From the NCBI RefSeq assembly GCF_900182665.1, contig NZ_FXTL01000021.1, positions 1 to 50,214 of the forward strand: 50,214 bases of DNA, in the 5' to 3' direction. This document shows positions 24,349 through 33,996 of the stretch, in pieces. Each line of letters begins with the position of its first letter. Positions within the stretch are counted from its first letter, which is position 1. This DNA is from Propioniciclava tarda. GTDB lineage: Bacteria > Actinomycetota > Actinomycetes > Propionibacteriales > Propionibacteriaceae. The notes below the pieces were generated by a model. The model saw only the letters and a program-made list of their open reading frames with translations. It did no database searches and had not been told where the DNA came from. The translations under genes and the position numbers were made by a program.

Positions 24349-24789
24349 GCCGATCCGCTCCGCATCCCTCCCGCCCCCGGCATCCCGGGTGGGCTGGTGC
24401 TGCACGCGTCCGAGTTTACCGAGCGGTTCAGTCACGCCGGCGGCCCCGGCGGGCAGGGGGTCAACACGGCCGACTCGCGCGTCCAGTTGAGCTGGGACGC
24501 CGCGGCGTCCGTCGCCCTCTCGGACGCCCAACGCGCGCGTCTTCTCACCAACCTCGCCGGACGCCTCGCCGAGGGCGTCCTCACCGTCGACGCGTCCGAG
24601 CATCGCTCGCAAAGACGCAATCGGGACGCAGCCCGCGACCGCCTGGTGGCCCTGGTCACCGAGGCGCTGGCGCCACCGCCGCGCCCGAGGCGTCCGACCC
24701 GACCGAGCGTCGGCGCGCGCGAGCGGCGACTGGAGGCCAAGCGGCGCCGCTCCGCGCTCAAGGAGACGAGGCGTCCGGGCTGGGACTGA
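24346..24789 (+). CDS. arfB: peptidyl-tRNA hydrolase ArfB (ribosome rescue)
   Basis: Codon-independent release factor that frees ribosomes stalled at mRNA ends by hydrolysing peptidyl-tRNA. The 147 residues have the GGQ catalytic motif in SHAGGPGGQGVNT (about residues 30-42), a shortened release-factor domain III, and the basic C-terminal tail (RERRLEAKRRRSALK) that inserts into the mRNA channel. The missing codon-recognition domain separates it from RF1/RF2. The start is GTG with an apparent leaderless promoter. It is divergent from the PIG-L gene (82 bp apart) and upstream of gltX. Confidence 0.92.
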   Translation: MADPLRIPPAPGIPGGLVLHASEFTERFSHAGGPGGQGVNTADSRVQLSWDAAASVALSDAQRARLLTNLAGRLAEGVLTVDASEHRSQRRNRDAARDRLVALVTEALAPPPRPRRPTRPSVGARERRLEAKRRRSALKETRRPGWD

Positions 24790-24842
24790 CGATCCATGAA
24801 ACGACACCCAAGGCGTCGGGCCAGCCGTCGGACGCCGCTCGG

Positions 24843-24860
24843 TAGACTCGCCCCGCTATG
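24843..24860 (+). promoter_or_regulatory. candidate promoter -10 of gltX (leaderless or nearly so)
   Basis: TAGACT (24843-24848) stands nine bases before ATG 24858, the same hexamer as upstream of arfB and of the DEAD-box gene. The intervening bases contain no ribosome-binding site. Confidence 0.45.
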
Positions 24861-26321
24861 ACGAACCAGACTCCCGCGCGCCTGCGCGTCGCCCCGTCGC
24901 CCACCGGCGATCCCCACGTTGGCACCGCGTACATGTCGCTGTTCAACCGCGCCTACGCCACCAAGACGGGCGGGCAGTTCCTGCTGCGCATCGAGGACAC
25001 CGACCGCGCCCGCTACGTGGCCGAGTCCGAGCAGCAGATCTTCGACACCCTGCACTGGCTGGGCCTCGACTGGGACGAGGGTCCGGACAAGGGTGGCCCC
25101 TACGCCCCCTACCGCCAGTCCGAGCGGCTCGACACCTATCGGCCGTTCGTGGAGCAGCTGATCGAGTCCGGCCACGCCTACTACTGCTGGTGCAGCTCCG
25201 ACCGGCTGGCCGAGATGCGCCGCGAGCAGGAGGCGTCCAAGCAGGCCGTGACCGGCTACGACCGCCTGTGCTACGGCAAGACCCGCGACGAGCGGGCGGC
25301 GCTGCCGGGCTTCTCGGAGACCCCGGTCGTCCGGATGCTCGTCCCGGCCGATCTCGACACCACGTTCACCGACCTGATCCGCGGCGACATCACCCCGCCG
25401 CATCCCGACGACCAGGTGATCCTCAAGGCAGACGGCTTCCCGACCTATCACCTGGCGGTCGTGGTTGACGATCACCTGATGGGCATCACGCACGTGGTCC
25501 GCGGGGAGGAGTGGATCTCCTCGACGCCCAAGCACCAGTTGCTCTACCGCTGGCTCGGCTGGGACGCGCCCCGCTTCGCTCATATGCCGCTGCTGCGCAA
25601 CACAGACAAGTCGAAGATCTCCAAGCGGAAGAACCCCGCGGCTCGCCTGCTGTGGTTCCGCGAGCAGGGCTACCTGCCCGAGGCGCTGCGGAACTTCCTG
25701 CAGCTGCTGGGCTACCCGCCGGCGTCCGACGATGCCGAGGTGGCGACGTTCGACGAGTTCGTCGCCGCCTTCGACTGGGCCAAGGTCAACACGGTCGGGC
25801 CGATCTTCGACCTCGCCAAGCTGGACTGGCTGAACGGGCACTACATCCGCTCCCTGGCCCCCGAGGACCTCGCCGACCGCATCGTCGAGCATTTCGCCTT
25901 CACGGGGGAGTGGACGCCGACGGCGTCCGAGATCGAGACGCTGCGGCGCGCGGTACCGCTGATCCAGGAGCGGCTGGTGCTGCTCGGCGAGGCGCGCGAG
26001 AAGCTCCGCTTCCTGTTCGTCCCGGACGCCGACCTGGCCGTCGAGCCGGACGCCGTCGCCGCGCTGCCCGACAACGCCGCCGAGATCCTGGACGCCGCGG
26101 CCGCGGCCCTGGCCGGGGTCGCGTGGGACGCCGCGTCCATTCAGGACGCGTTGAAGGTGGCCCTGGTCGAAGGACTCGGCGTGAAGGCCAAGTTCGCGTT
26201 CGCACCGATCCGGGTGGCGATCACCGGCTCACGCGTGTCGCCGCCGTTGTTCGAGTCGATGGATCTGCTGGGACGCGAGTCCGCGCTGGCGCGCTTGGCG
26301 GCGCTGCGCGCTTCGCTGTAG
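24858..26321 (+). CDS. gltX: glutamyl-tRNA synthetase
   Basis: Charges tRNA-Glu, needed both for translation and for tetrapyrrole synthesis by the C5 route. It has 487 residues from ATG 24858. The HIGH equivalent is SPTGDPHVGTAY (residues 14-25) and KMSKS reads DKSKISKRKNP. The conserved RIEDTDRARY and GEEWISSTPKH segments are intact, followed by the alpha-helical anticodon-binding domain. The GDPHVGTAY and SKRKNP wording differs from the usual actinobacterial GluRS (TGTPHVG; SKRD), so this may be a replacement from another phylum. A decayed gene lies tail-to-tail two bases after the stop. Confidence 0.93.
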   Translation: MTNQTPARLRVAPSPTGDPHVGTAYMSLFNRAYATKTGGQFLLRIEDTDRARYVAESEQQIFDTLHWLGLDWDEGPDKGGPYAPYRQSERLDTYRPFVEQLIESGHAYYCWCSSDRLAEMRREQEASKQAVTGYDRLCYGKTRDERAALPGFSETPVVRMLVPADLDTTFTDLIRGDITPPHPDDQVILKADGFPTYHLAVVVDDHLMGITHVVRGEEWISSTPKHQLLYRWLGWDAPRFAHMPLLRNTDKSKISKRKNPAARLLWFREQGYLPEALRNFLQLLGYPPASDDAEVATFDEFVAAFDWAKVNTVGPIFDLAKLDWLNGHYIRSLAPEDLADRIVEHFAFTGEWTPTASEIETLRRAVPLIQERLVLLGEAREKLRFLFVPDADLAVEPDAVAALPDNAAEILDAAAAALAGVAWDAASIQDALKVALVEGLGVKAKFAFAPIRVAITGSRVSPPLFESMDLLGRESALARLAALRASL

Positions 26322-26322
26322 G

Positions 26323-26526
26323 TCAGCTTCCGGGAGCGAAGCGGACGCCGCCACCCTCGGCGCACGTCGCGATGATCTTGACCTCGTTATCGTCGCCGCG
26401 CTTGAACTCGACCTGGTACGTGCCGTTCTTGCGTTCGGCGGACACCGACCAGCCGCCCTCCGGGGTGGCGGTCCCGGTGCCGACGGGTCCGGTCCGGGTG
26501 GCGTTGTCCGCGGCCGAGTTTCGCAC
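26323..26526 (-). pseudogene. C-terminal remnant of an unidentified protein
   Basis: The minus frame ending at 26323 has a coherent last stretch, GGWSVSAERKNGTYQVEF followed by a charged strand, a single Cys and VRFAPGS. It looks like the end of a small beta-rich domain, possibly from a secreted protein. A GTG at 26526 would give 67 residues but has no ribosome-binding site, and upstream of it the frame turns into the complement of the NuoF-like remnant. I do not recognise the family. I read it as a truncated gene; a short intact gene is the alternative. Confidence 0.4.
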
Positions 26527-26547
26527 CGCGAACGCGTCCCCGCTCCG

Positions 26548-26895
26548 ATGCGGGTGCCGGTGGCCGACGCGGTGGCCGAGCTCGAGGCGTCCGGACTCCG
26601 CGGACGCGGCGGCGCCGGCTTCCCGTTCTCGCGGAAGCTGGCGACGGCGGCGCGCCGGGGCGCCACGGTGGTCGTCACCCTGTCCGAGGGGGAGCCCGCC
26701 AGCCTCAAGGACGCCGTGCTGGCCCTGACCCGGCCGCACCTGATCCTGGACGGCGCGGCGGCCAGCGCGCTCACGGTCGGCGCCAAGCAGGTGCACGTCG
26801 TGCTGCCCGGCGAACACCCGCAGGTGGCCGACGCCATCCGCCGCGCGCTGGCCGAGCGGCGCGATCGGGGCATCGCCTGGCGCACCCACGTTGCG
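26548..26895 (+). pseudogene. internal fragment of a NuoF-like (51-kDa, SLBB) NADH-binding subunit
   Basis: The plus frame reads VAELEASGLRGRGGAGFPFS, then SEGEPASLKDAV and HLILDGAAASALTVGAKQVH, which match the flavin/NADH-binding front part of NuoF-like proteins (the GRGGAGFP loop is diagnostic). Homology ends near residue 116 at AWRTHVA, after which the frame continues into the ferredoxin in another register. The N-terminal segment, the SLBB domain and the Fe-S Cys motif are missing, so about two thirds of the gene is lost. In relatives a ferredoxin gene typically follows such a subunit, as one does here. Confidence 0.6.
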
Positions 26896-26917
26896 GGCAG
26901 CCGGTGGGGGCCAGGCG

Positions 26918-27121
26918 ATGAGCGCGCAGCGGCTGCGTGTCGACTGGCCACGCTGCGACGGACGCGGGCTGTGCCACGAACTGCTGCCCGAACTGATCTC
27001 CCTTGACGAGTGGGGCTATCCCATCGTCCGAGGACCGGTTGAGCCCGCCCAGCGCGCCGCGGCGCGAACGGCCGTCGCCAGCTGCCCGAGGCTTGCGGTG
27101 AGGCTCGTCGACCAGCCCTGA
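26918..27121 (+). CDS. small ferredoxin (3Fe-4S or 4Fe-4S)
   Basis: A 67-residue protein from ATG 26918 (MSAQRLRVDWPRCDGRGLCH). It has three Cys in the pattern of actinobacterial single-cluster ferredoxins: CDGRGLC (Cys13 and Cys19) and a downstream SCP, with LLPELISLDEWGYPIV between them. This family often serves cytochromes P450 or NuoF/ferric-reductase-like flavoproteins. Its upstream partner here is only a fragment, so it may be a functional survivor or an orphan. The ribosome-binding site is weak (GGTGGGGG). Confidence 0.7.
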   Translation: MSAQRLRVDWPRCDGRGLCHELLPELISLDEWGYPIVRGPVEPAQRAAARTAVASCPRLAVRLVDQP

Positions 27122-27429
27122 TCACCCCCTTGACAGGGCGTCGAGGTCGATTTGCACGCCTCTGGGGCCCGTGAAAGAATCGGCGGGTTGCTTTGACGCG
27201 GGCGGCGGCGAGGCTGTGTGGGTTGACCATGCAGACCACCGCATTCCACGCCCACTCGGCAAGCCAGGCGGTCACGCCGGGCCCTACCAGGATCTTCGGA
27301 TCTCGCGCGGCCCTGAAAGGTGCGACACGCCCGGGCGCGGGGGACGGAGTGACTAGGGGTTTCTCAGCCGAGGAGCCCTCACGATGGGGAGCAGATGCTA
27401 GCTGCCCAACGGCCACAGAGAAGGAAAAG
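27122..27429 (+). promoter_or_regulatory. S10-operon upstream region and leader
   Basis: A 308-bp gap before rpsJ without a credible gene. Candidate promoters are TTGCAC (27152-27157), 17 bp, AAGAAT (27175-27180), and a consensus-like TTGACA at 27130-27135 that lacks a -10 at the right distance. A start near 27187 would leave a leader of over 200 nt, long enough for ribosomal-protein feedback. I see several possible stems but none that I can assign. GAAGGA near 27420 is the rpsJ ribosome-binding site. Confidence 0.4.
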
Positions 27430-27741
27430 ATGGCGGGACAGAAGATCCGGATTCGACTCCGGGCCTACGACCATGAGGTCATCGACAGTTCGGCGAAGAA
27501 GATCGTCGACACGGTCACCCGCACCGGCGCGAAGGTCGCAGGACCCGTGCCGCTGCCGACGGAGAAGAACGTCTACTGCGTGATTCGTTCACCCCACAAG
27601 TACAAGGACAGCCGCGAGCACTTCGAGATGCGCACCCACAAGCGGCTCATCGACATCCTCGATCCGACGCCGAAGACGGTCGACTCGCTGATGCGACTCG
27701 ATCTTCCGGCCGGTGTCGACATCGAGATCAAGCTTCCGTGA
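27430..27741 (+). CDS. rpsJ: 30S ribosomal protein S10
   Basis: S10 (uS10) sits in the 30S head and also acts as NusE in antitermination complexes. The 103-residue protein begins [20 protein letters not shown] and contains [20 protein letters not shown] and the C-terminal [17 protein letters not shown] 27430 follows an AGAAGGAAAAG site; a longer in-frame reading is spurious. It heads the S10 cluster, with rplC 10 bp downstream. Confidence 0.97.
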   Translation: MAGQKIRIRLRAYDHEVIDSSAKKIVDTVTRTGAKVAGPVPLPTEKNVYCVIRSPHKYKDSREHFEMRTHKRLIDILDPTPKTVDSLMRLDLPAGVDIEIKLP

Positions 27742-27751
27742 GGCCGAGACC

Positions 27752-28411
27752 GTGAACAACAACCGTAACGTGAAAGGTCTCCTGGGCTCCAAGCTCGGCA
27801 TGACCCAGCTCTGGGACGAGAACAACAAGATCGTCCCCGTCACCGTGATCCAGGCAGGTCCCTGCGTGGTCACCCAGGTCCGCACCCCTGAGAAGGACGG
27901 CTACTCCGCCGTGCAGCTCGGCTTCGGCGCGGTCAAGGGCAAGAACGTCACCAAGCCGATGTCCGGCCACTTCGAGGCCGCTGGTGTGACGCCCCGCAAG
28001 CACGTCGTCGAACTGCGCACCGCCGATGCGGCGTCCTACACCCTCGGGCAGGAGGTCAACGCTGAGGCGTTCGCCGCCGGCGAGGTCATCGACGTCACCG
28101 GCGTCAGCAAGGGCAAGGGCACCGCGGGCGTCATGAAGCGCCACGGCTTCCACGGCCTGCGCGCGTCGCACGGTGTGCACCGCAAGCACCGTTCGCCCGG
28201 CTCTATCGGGCAGTGCTCGACCCCCGCGCGCATCTTCCCCGGCATGAAGATGGCCGGCCGGATGGGCGTCGACAAGGTCACCGTCCAGAACCTGACGATC
28301 CACGCTGTGGACGCCGAGCGCGGGTTGATCCTGGTCAAGGGCTCCGTGCCCGGCCCCAAGGGTGCCCTCGTCGTGGTGCGCAGCGCCGCCAAGAAGGGAG
28401 CCCAGGCATGA
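27752..28411 (+). CDS. rplC: 50S ribosomal protein L3
   Basis: L3 (uL3) is an early assembly protein near the peptidyl-transferase centre. I choose GTG 27752 ([20 protein letters not shown]), which matches the conserved actinobacterial N-terminus; the ATG 13 codons earlier lies inside rpsJ. The product has 219 residues, with the long loop [20 protein letters not shown] and [18 protein letters not shown]. It overlaps rplD by 4 nt (28408-28411). Confidence 0.97.
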   Translation: MNNNRNVKGLLGSKLGMTQLWDENNKIVPVTVIQAGPCVVTQVRTPEKDGYSAVQLGFGAVKGKNVTKPMSGHFEAAGVTPRKHVVELRTADAASYTLGQEVNAEAFAAGEVIDVTGVSKGKGTAGVMKRHGFHGLRASHGVHRKHRSPGSIGQCSTPARIFPGMKMAGRMGVDKVTVQNLTIHAVDAERGLILVKGSVPGPKGALVVVRSAAKKGAQA

Positions 28412-29397
28412 GCGACACGCTGAAGGTCGACGTCATCGGGACGTCCAAGAAGGCCGATCTGCCCGCCGCGCTGTTCGGCGTCCAGGCCAACATCCCGCTC
28501 CTGCACCAGGTCGTCGTGGCCCAGCAGGCCGCCGCCCGCCAGGGCACGCACGCCACCAAGACCCGGGGCATGGTCTCCGGCGGTGGCGCGAAGCCGTGGC
28601 GCCAGAAGGGCACCGGCCGCGCTCGTCAGGGCTCGCGTCGCGCTCCCCAGTGGACCGGCGGTGGCACCGTCCACGGCCCGCAGCCGCACGGCTACGCCCA
28701 GCGGACGCCCAAGAAGATGATCGCCGCCGCGCTGCGCGGTGCGCTGTCCGATCGGGCCCGCGAGGGTCGGGTCCACGTGGTCGAGAACTTCGGTCTCGAG
28801 AAGCCCTCGACGAAGGCCGCGCTCAAGGCGCTCGCCCACGTCTCCGGCGCTCGCGTCCTGGTGGTCCTCACCCGTGACGAGGACATCGCCTGGCTGAGCC
28901 TGCGCAACGTGGCTTCGGTGCACATCCTGAGCTACGACCAGCTGAACGCCTACGACGTGCTCCTGGCCGACGACGTGGTCTTCACCACCGCCGCCCTGGA
29001 CGCCTTCGTCTCGGGTCCCGCGCTGGGCAAGTCGGTCAAGGCCGTCGCCTCGTCCGCGGAGATTCTGGACGCCCCCGAGCCGGTCGCTGTGAAGGCCGTC
29101 AAGGAGCCCAAGCCTGCGAAGGCCGAGAAGGCAGACGAGCCCGCCAAGGAAGCCAAGCCGGCGAAGGCCGACGCTGCGGCGTCCGAGGAGTCGAAGTTCG
29201 GCAAGGGCAGCTTCGTCGGGGAGAACCCCCCGGCCGGCTACGACATCAAGGGCAACGCGGACTCGATGAAGTTCCACACGCCGGCGTCCCCCTGGTACGA
29301 GCGGACGATCGCCGAGGTGTGGTTCAACTCCGAGGCGGCAGCTGAGGCGGCCGGTTTCGTGAACGCCGTGACGAAGGACGAGGAGGCCGCGAAGTGA
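28408..29397 (+). CDS. rplD: 50S ribosomal protein L4 with C-terminal extra domain
   Basis: L4 (uL4) lines the exit tunnel with an extended loop ([20 protein letters not shown]) and has a globular part on the back of the 50S subunit. The ATG overlaps rplC by 4 nt. The protein is 329 residues against about 200-220 usually. The L4 core ends near residue 215. It is followed by a Lys/Ala/Glu/Pro-rich linker (about 218-262) and a compact domain (263-321; [44 protein letters not shown]). A near-identical domain ends L17 (rplQ). The extension is in frame, uses normal codons, and rplW starts on its stop codon (GTGA overlap), so it is part of the gene. The domain recalls the actinobacterial 'sunset'-type repeats, an inference from motif wording only. 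Confidence 0.95.
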   Translation: MSDTLKVDVIGTSKKADLPAALFGVQANIPLLHQVVVAQQAAARQGTHATKTRGMVSGGGAKPWRQKGTGRARQGSRRAPQWTGGGTVHGPQPHGYAQRTPKKMIAAALRGALSDRAREGRVHVVENFGLEKPSTKAALKALAHVSGARVLVVLTRDEDIAWLSLRNVASVHILSYDQLNAYDVLLADDVVFTTAALDAFVSGPALGKSVKAVASSAEILDAPEPVAVKAVKEPKPAKAEKADEPAKEAKPAKADAAASEESKFGKGSFVGENPPAGYDIKGNADSMKFHTPASPWYERTIAEVWFNSEAAAEAAGFVNAVTKDEEAAK

Positions 29398-29702
29398 GCG
29401 ACGCCCTGAAGATCCGCGACCACCGCGACATCCTGCTCGCGCCGGTCGTGTCCGAGAAGAGCTACTCGCTGCTCGACGAGAACAAGTACACGTTCGTCGT
29501 TGACAAGGCCGCGAACAAGACCGAGATCAAGATCGCCGTCGAGAAGGTTTTCGACGTCAAGGTCTTGGCGGTCAACACCATCAACCGGCTGGGCAAGAAG
29601 CGCCGCACGCGCGCCGGCTGGGGCAAGCGTCCCGACACCAAGCGAGCGATCGTGACGGTGGCCGAGGGCCAGCGCATCGACATCTTCGGCCAGGGCAACT
29701 AG
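29394..29702 (+). CDS. rplW: 50S ribosomal protein L23
   Basis: L23 (uL23) lies at the tunnel exit and docks trigger factor and SRP. It has 102 residues and starts at GTG 29394, overlapping the rplD stop by 4 nt. The conserved [31 protein letters not shown] and [18 protein letters not shown] are present. rplB follows 23 bp downstream. Confidence 0.97.
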   Translation: MSDALKIRDHRDILLAPVVSEKSYSLLDENKYTFVVDKAANKTEIKIAVEKVFDVKVLAVNTINRLGKKRRTRAGWGKRPDTKRAIVTVAEGQRIDIFGQGN

Positions 29703-29725
29703 GCCCGGGATCAGGAAAACGAGAC

Positions 29726-30562
29726 ATGGCTATTCGTAAGTACAAGCCGACCACGCCGGGCCGTCGCGGCTCGTCCGTGTCGGACTTCGCCGAGCTCACC
29801 CGCTCGACGCCCGAGAAGTCGCTGCTGGTGCCGATCAAGAAGACCGGTGGCCGCAACAACCAGGGCCGAGTGACCACCCGTCACATCGGCGGTGGCCACA
29901 AGCAGGCCTACCGGATCATCGACTTCAAGCGCTACGACAAGGACGGCGTGCCGGCCAAGGTCGCTCACATCGAGTACGACCCCAACCGCACCGCCCGTAT
30001 CGCGCTGCTGCACTACGCCGACGGCGAGAAGCGCTACATCATCGCGCCGGCCGGCCTGGAGCAGGGCAACAAGGTCGAGGCGGGCGAGGGCGCGGACATC
30101 AAGCCGGGCAACAACCTCCCGCTGCGCAACATCCCGGTCGGCACCACGGTGCACGCGGTGGAGCTGCGTCCGGGCGGCGGCGCCAAGATGGGCCGCTCCG
30201 CCGGTGCGCGCATCCAGCTGGTCGCTCGCGAGGGCCGCATGGCCACCCTGCGTCTGCCCTCGGGCGAAATGCGCATGGTGGACGTCCGCTGCCGCGCGAC
30301 GGTGGGCGAGGTCGGCAACGCCGAGCAGTCCAACATCAACTGGGGCAAGGCCGGACGCAACCGCTGGAAGGGCATCCGCCCGACCGTCCGTGGCGTCGTG
30401 ATGAACCCGATCGACCACCCGCACGGTGGTGGCGAGGGTCGCACGTCCGGTGGTCGTCACCCGGTGACGCCCTGGGGCAAGCCCGAGGGTCGCACCCGTA
30501 AGAAGAACAAGGCCAGCAACGCGCTCATTGTGCGTCGCCGCAAGGCCGGCAAGAAGCGCTGA
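29726..30562 (+). CDS. rplB: 50S ribosomal protein L2
   Basis: L2 (uL2) supports the peptidyl-transferase centre and subunit association. It has 278 residues, starting [20 protein letters not shown]. The RNA-binding [19 protein letters not shown] and the essential C-terminal His loop in [20 protein letters not shown] are intact, and the end is GKKR. A CAGGAAAACGAG stretch precedes the start. Length and sequence are typical. Confidence 0.97.
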   Translation: MAIRKYKPTTPGRRGSSVSDFAELTRSTPEKSLLVPIKKTGGRNNQGRVTTRHIGGGHKQAYRIIDFKRYDKDGVPAKVAHIEYDPNRTARIALLHYADGEKRYIIAPAGLEQGNKVEAGEGADIKPGNNLPLRNIPVGTTVHAVELRPGGGAKMGRSAGARIQLVAREGRMATLRLPSGEMRMVDVRCRATVGEVGNAEQSNINWGKAGRNRWKGIRPTVRGVVMNPIDHPHGGGEGRTSGGRHPVTPWGKPEGRTRKKNKASNALIVRRRKAGKKR

Positions 30563-30586
30563 GTCGAGGAAGGGAAGGAGAACTAA

Positions 30587-30868
30587 ATGCCTCGCAGCCT
30601 GAAGAAGGGGCCCTTCGTCGATGAGCACCTGGCCAAGAAGGTCGATGCCCAGAACGAGAAGAAGACCCACAACGTGATCAAGACCTGGTCGCGCCGTTCG
30701 ATGATCACGCCCGACATGATCGGACACACCATCGCGGTGCACGACGGCCGCAAGCACATCCCGGTGTTCGTCACCGACTCGATGATCGGTCACAAGCTCG
30801 GTGAGTTCGCGCCCACGCGCACCTACCGGGGCCACGTCAAGGAAGACAAGAAGTCGCGTCGCCGTTGA
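30587..30868 (+). CDS. rpsS: 30S ribosomal protein S19
   Basis: S19 (uS19) in the 30S head contacts tRNA and the B1 bridge. It has 93 residues, [20 protein letters not shown], with [21 protein letters not shown] and the C-terminal [31 protein letters not shown] lies upstream. It lies 25 bp before rplV. Confidence 0.97.
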   Translation: MPRSLKKGPFVDEHLAKKVDAQNEKKTHNVIKTWSRRSMITPDMIGHTIAVHDGRKHIPVFVTDSMIGHKLGEFAPTRTYRGHVKEDKKSRRR

Positions 30869-30893
30869 GGCCGACGAGAAGAGGAATGGACAA

Positions 30894-31292
30894 ATGAGCA
30901 ACAAGGAGAACCGGCCCAGCCGCCGGCAGGCCCTGCTCGGCGACCGTCCCGGCTCGTACGCCATCGCGCGTCACGTGCGGATGTCTCCGACCAAGGTTCG
31001 TCGTGTCGTGGACGTCGTCCGCGGCCTGGATGTCACCGAGGCTCTCGCGGTGCTGAAGTTCGCACCGCAGGCCGCTTCGGCGCCCGTCTACAAGGTGGTG
31101 GCCTCGGCCGCCGCCAATGCTGAGCAGACCGAAAACCTGCGCAGCGAGCAGCTGTACATCTCTGCGGCGTATGTCGATGAAGGTGTCACGCTGCGCCGGA
31201 TCCGTCCGCGGGCCAAGGGGTCCGCGAGCCGCATCCTCAAGCGCGCGAGCCACATCACCGTCGTCGTCGAGCCCAAGGCGAAGGAGGCCTGA
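30894..31292 (+). CDS. rplV: 50S ribosomal protein L22
   Basis: L22 (uL22) forms part of the exit-tunnel constriction with L4. ATG 30894 gives 132 residues ([20 protein letters not shown]), with [31 protein letters not shown] and the hairpin tip [22 protein letters not shown] sits 10 nt upstream. rpsC begins 2 bp after its stop. Confidence 0.96.
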   Translation: MSNKENRPSRRQALLGDRPGSYAIARHVRMSPTKVRRVVDVVRGLDVTEALAVLKFAPQAASAPVYKVVASAAANAEQTENLRSEQLYISAAYVDEGVTLRRIRPRAKGSASRILKRASHITVVVEPKAKEA

Positions 31293-31294
31293 GC

Positions 31295-32110
<816 letters not shown>

Positions 32111-32112
32111 TC

Positions 32113-32532
32113 ATGTTGATTCCTCGTCGCGTCAAGCACCGGAAGCAGCACCACCCCAAGCGGGATGGTGCCGCCAAGGGCGGCACGAAGCTGGCCTTCG
32201 GCGAGTACGGCATCCAGGCACTGGAGAGCTCGTACCTCACGAACCGTCAGATCGAGAGCGCCCGTATCGCCATGACCCGCCACATCAAGCGTGGTGGCAA
32301 GGTCTGGATCAACGTCTACCCCGACCGTCCGATGACGAAGCACCCCGCTGAGTCCCGGATGGGCTCCGGTAAGGGTTCGCCCGAGTGGTGGATCGCGAAC
32401 ATCAAGCCCGGCCGTGTCCTCTTCGAGCTCTCCGGTGTTCCGGAGGACGTTGCTCGCGAGGCCATGCGTCTGGCCATTCACAAGCTGCCGTTCAAGGCGC
32501 GCTTCATCAAGCGGGAAGCAGGTGAGATCTGA
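32113..32532 (+). CDS. rplP: 50S ribosomal protein L16
   Basis: L16 (uL16) positions the A-site tRNA elbow. It has 139 residues, [20 protein letters not shown], with [53 protein letters not shown] and the final [17 protein letters not shown]. Its stop TGA overlaps the rpmC ATG by one base, so the two are probably translationally coupled. Confidence 0.97.
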   Translation: MLIPRRVKHRKQHHPKRDGAAKGGTKLAFGEYGIQALESSYLTNRQIESARIAMTRHIKRGGKVWINVYPDRPMTKHPAESRMGSGKGSPEWWIANIKPGRVLFELSGVPEDVAREAMRLAIHKLPFKARFIKREAGEI

Positions 32533-32765
32533 TGGCCAAGGCTGTCACCGCCGCCGATCTGCGCGGCCTGAGCCGTGCGGACCTCAATGCCAAGGTGTTG
32601 GAGTTGAAGGAGGAGCTGTTCAGCCTCCGTTTCGCCGCCGCCACCGGTCAGCTCGAGACGCATGGACGCCTCCGCGAGGTCCGCAAGGACATCGCGCGGG
32701 TGTACACCGTCCTGCAGGAGCGCAACCTGGGGATCGTCGCCGATCCCGACGACGAGAAGAAGTAG
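32532..32765 (+). CDS. rpmC: 50S ribosomal protein L29
   Basis: L29 (uL29) is a two-helix protein at the tunnel exit next to L23. It has 77 residues with [20 protein letters not shown] and [20 protein letters not shown]. It starts on the overlapping TGATG with rplP and is followed 9 bp later by rpsQ. Confidence 0.95.
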   Translation: MAKAVTAADLRGLSRADLNAKVLELKEELFSLRFAAATGQLETHGRLREVRKDIARVYTVLQERNLGIVADPDDEKK

Positions 32766-32774
32766 GTCTGAGGT

Positions 32775-33047
32775 ATGTCCGAATCCAAGAACGAGCGCAC
32801 CGCCACGCGCAAGGTGCGTGAGGGCGTCGTCGTCTCCGACAAGATGGACAAGACGGTCGTCGTGGCCGTCGAGTCCCGCGTCAAGCACCCTCTCTACGGC
32901 AAGGTCATGACGCAGACGGCGCGTTACAAGGCGCACGACGAGGCCAACGAGTGTGGCATCGGCGACCGCGTCCGCATCATGGAGACGCGTCCGCTGTCGG
33001 CCACCAAGCGCTGGCGCCTGCTCGAGATCGTCGAGAAGGCCAAGTAA
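32775..33047 (+). CDS. rpsQ: 30S ribosomal protein S17
   Basis: S17 (uS17) is a primary 16S rRNA binder with an OB fold. It has 90 residues, with [61 protein letters not shown] and the final LLEIVEKAK. It is the last gene of the rpsJ-rpsQ block; a 205-bp gap with a small hairpin follows before rplN. Confidence 0.96.
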   Translation: MSESKNERTATRKVREGVVVSDKMDKTVVVAVESRVKHPLYGKVMTQTARYKAHDEANECGIGDRVRIMETRPLSATKRWRLLEIVEKAK

Positions 33048-33053
33048 CCAACC

Positions 33054-33073
33054 GCACGGGCTCACCCCCGTGC
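33054..33073 (+). terminator. weak stem-loop after rpsQ
   Basis: GCACGGG (33054-33060) pairs with CCCGTGC (33067-33073) around a 6-base loop, 7 bp after the rpsQ stop. No U tract follows. It marks the boundary between the S10 and spc blocks. The rest of the gap up to 33252 shows no gene and no convincing promoter, although a break of 205 bp in an otherwise tightly packed cluster suggests one. Confidence 0.45.
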
Positions 33074-33252
33074 ACCCGGGAATGGGGGCTGCCGCCCCCT
33101 TCCCAACCCCCGCTGTTGAACTAGCTGTCATCGGCTTGGAAACCCGACCAGTGCAAACTCAGCAGGCGCACCAGCTGGTGCTCGGGGAAACGCACGTTCC
33201 GACAGGCCCGACGCCACGGCGTCCGGGAACCGGCGAAACAACAGGAGAAATC

Positions 33253-33621
33253 ATGATTCAGCAAGAGTCGCGACTGAAGGTCGCCGACAACACGGGTGCG
33301 AAGGAACTCCTCTGCATCCGCGTGCTCGGTGGCTCGAAGCGTCGCTACGCCGGCCTGGGCGACAAGATCGTCGCCACGGTCAAGGACGCCATCCCCGGCG
33401 GCAACGTCAAGAAGGGCGACGTCGTCAAGGCGGTCATCGTCCGCACGGTCAAGGAGACCCGTCGCGCCGACGGCTCCTACATCAAGTTCGACGAGAACGC
33501 GGCCGTCATCCTCAAGAACGACGGCGAGCCCCGTGGCACCCGCATCTTCGGCCCCGTGGGCCGCGAGCTGCGCGACAAGAAGTTCATGCGCATCATTTCG
33601 CTGGCACCGGAGGTGATCTGA
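33253..33621 (+). CDS. rplN: 50S ribosomal protein L14
   Basis: L14 (uL14) lies at the subunit interface and is the docking site of RsfS. It has 122 residues, [20 protein letters not shown], with [34 protein letters not shown] and [25 protein letters not shown] is 6 nt before the ATG. rplX starts after one base. Confidence 0.97.
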   Translation: MIQQESRLKVADNTGAKELLCIRVLGGSKRRYAGLGDKIVATVKDAIPGGNVKKGDVVKAVIVRTVKETRRADGSYIKFDENAAVILKNDGEPRGTRIFGPVGRELRDKKFMRIISLAPEVI

Positions 33622-33622
33622 G

Positions 33623-33994
33623 ATGGCGAACTCCCTGCACGTCAAGAAGGGTGACCGCGTCAAGGTCATCGCGGGCCGCGACAAGGGCAAGACGGGCGAG
33701 ATCATCAAGGTCTACCCGGCCGACGAGAAGGTCATCGTCGAGGGCGTGAACATCATCACGAAGCACACGCCGCAGCGTCCGAACGCCCAGGGCAAGACCA
33801 CGGGCGGCATCATCACGACCGAGGCGCCGATCCACGTGTCCAACGTCCAGCTCGTCGTGAAGGTCGACGGCAAGGACGTCGTGACGCGCGTCGGCTACGA
33901 GCGTCGTCCGGTGACCAAGCGTCGTCCCGACGGCAGCACCTACGAGACCGAGCGCAGCGTGCGCATCGCCCGCAAGACCGGGAAGGAGATCTGA
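33623..33994 (+). CDS. rplX: 50S ribosomal protein L24
   Basis: L24 (uL24) initiates 50S assembly and sits near the exit tunnel. It has 123 residues, with the KOW motif [20 protein letters not shown] and [17 protein letters not shown]. It lies between rplN (1 bp) and rplE (2 bp) in a tightly packed run. Confidence 0.96.
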   Translation: MANSLHVKKGDRVKVIAGRDKGKTGEIIKVYPADEKVIVEGVNIITKHTPQRPNAQGKTTGGIITTEAPIHVSNVQLVVKVDGKDVVTRVGYERRPVTKRRPDGSTYETERSVRIARKTGKEI

Positions 33995-33996
33995 GC

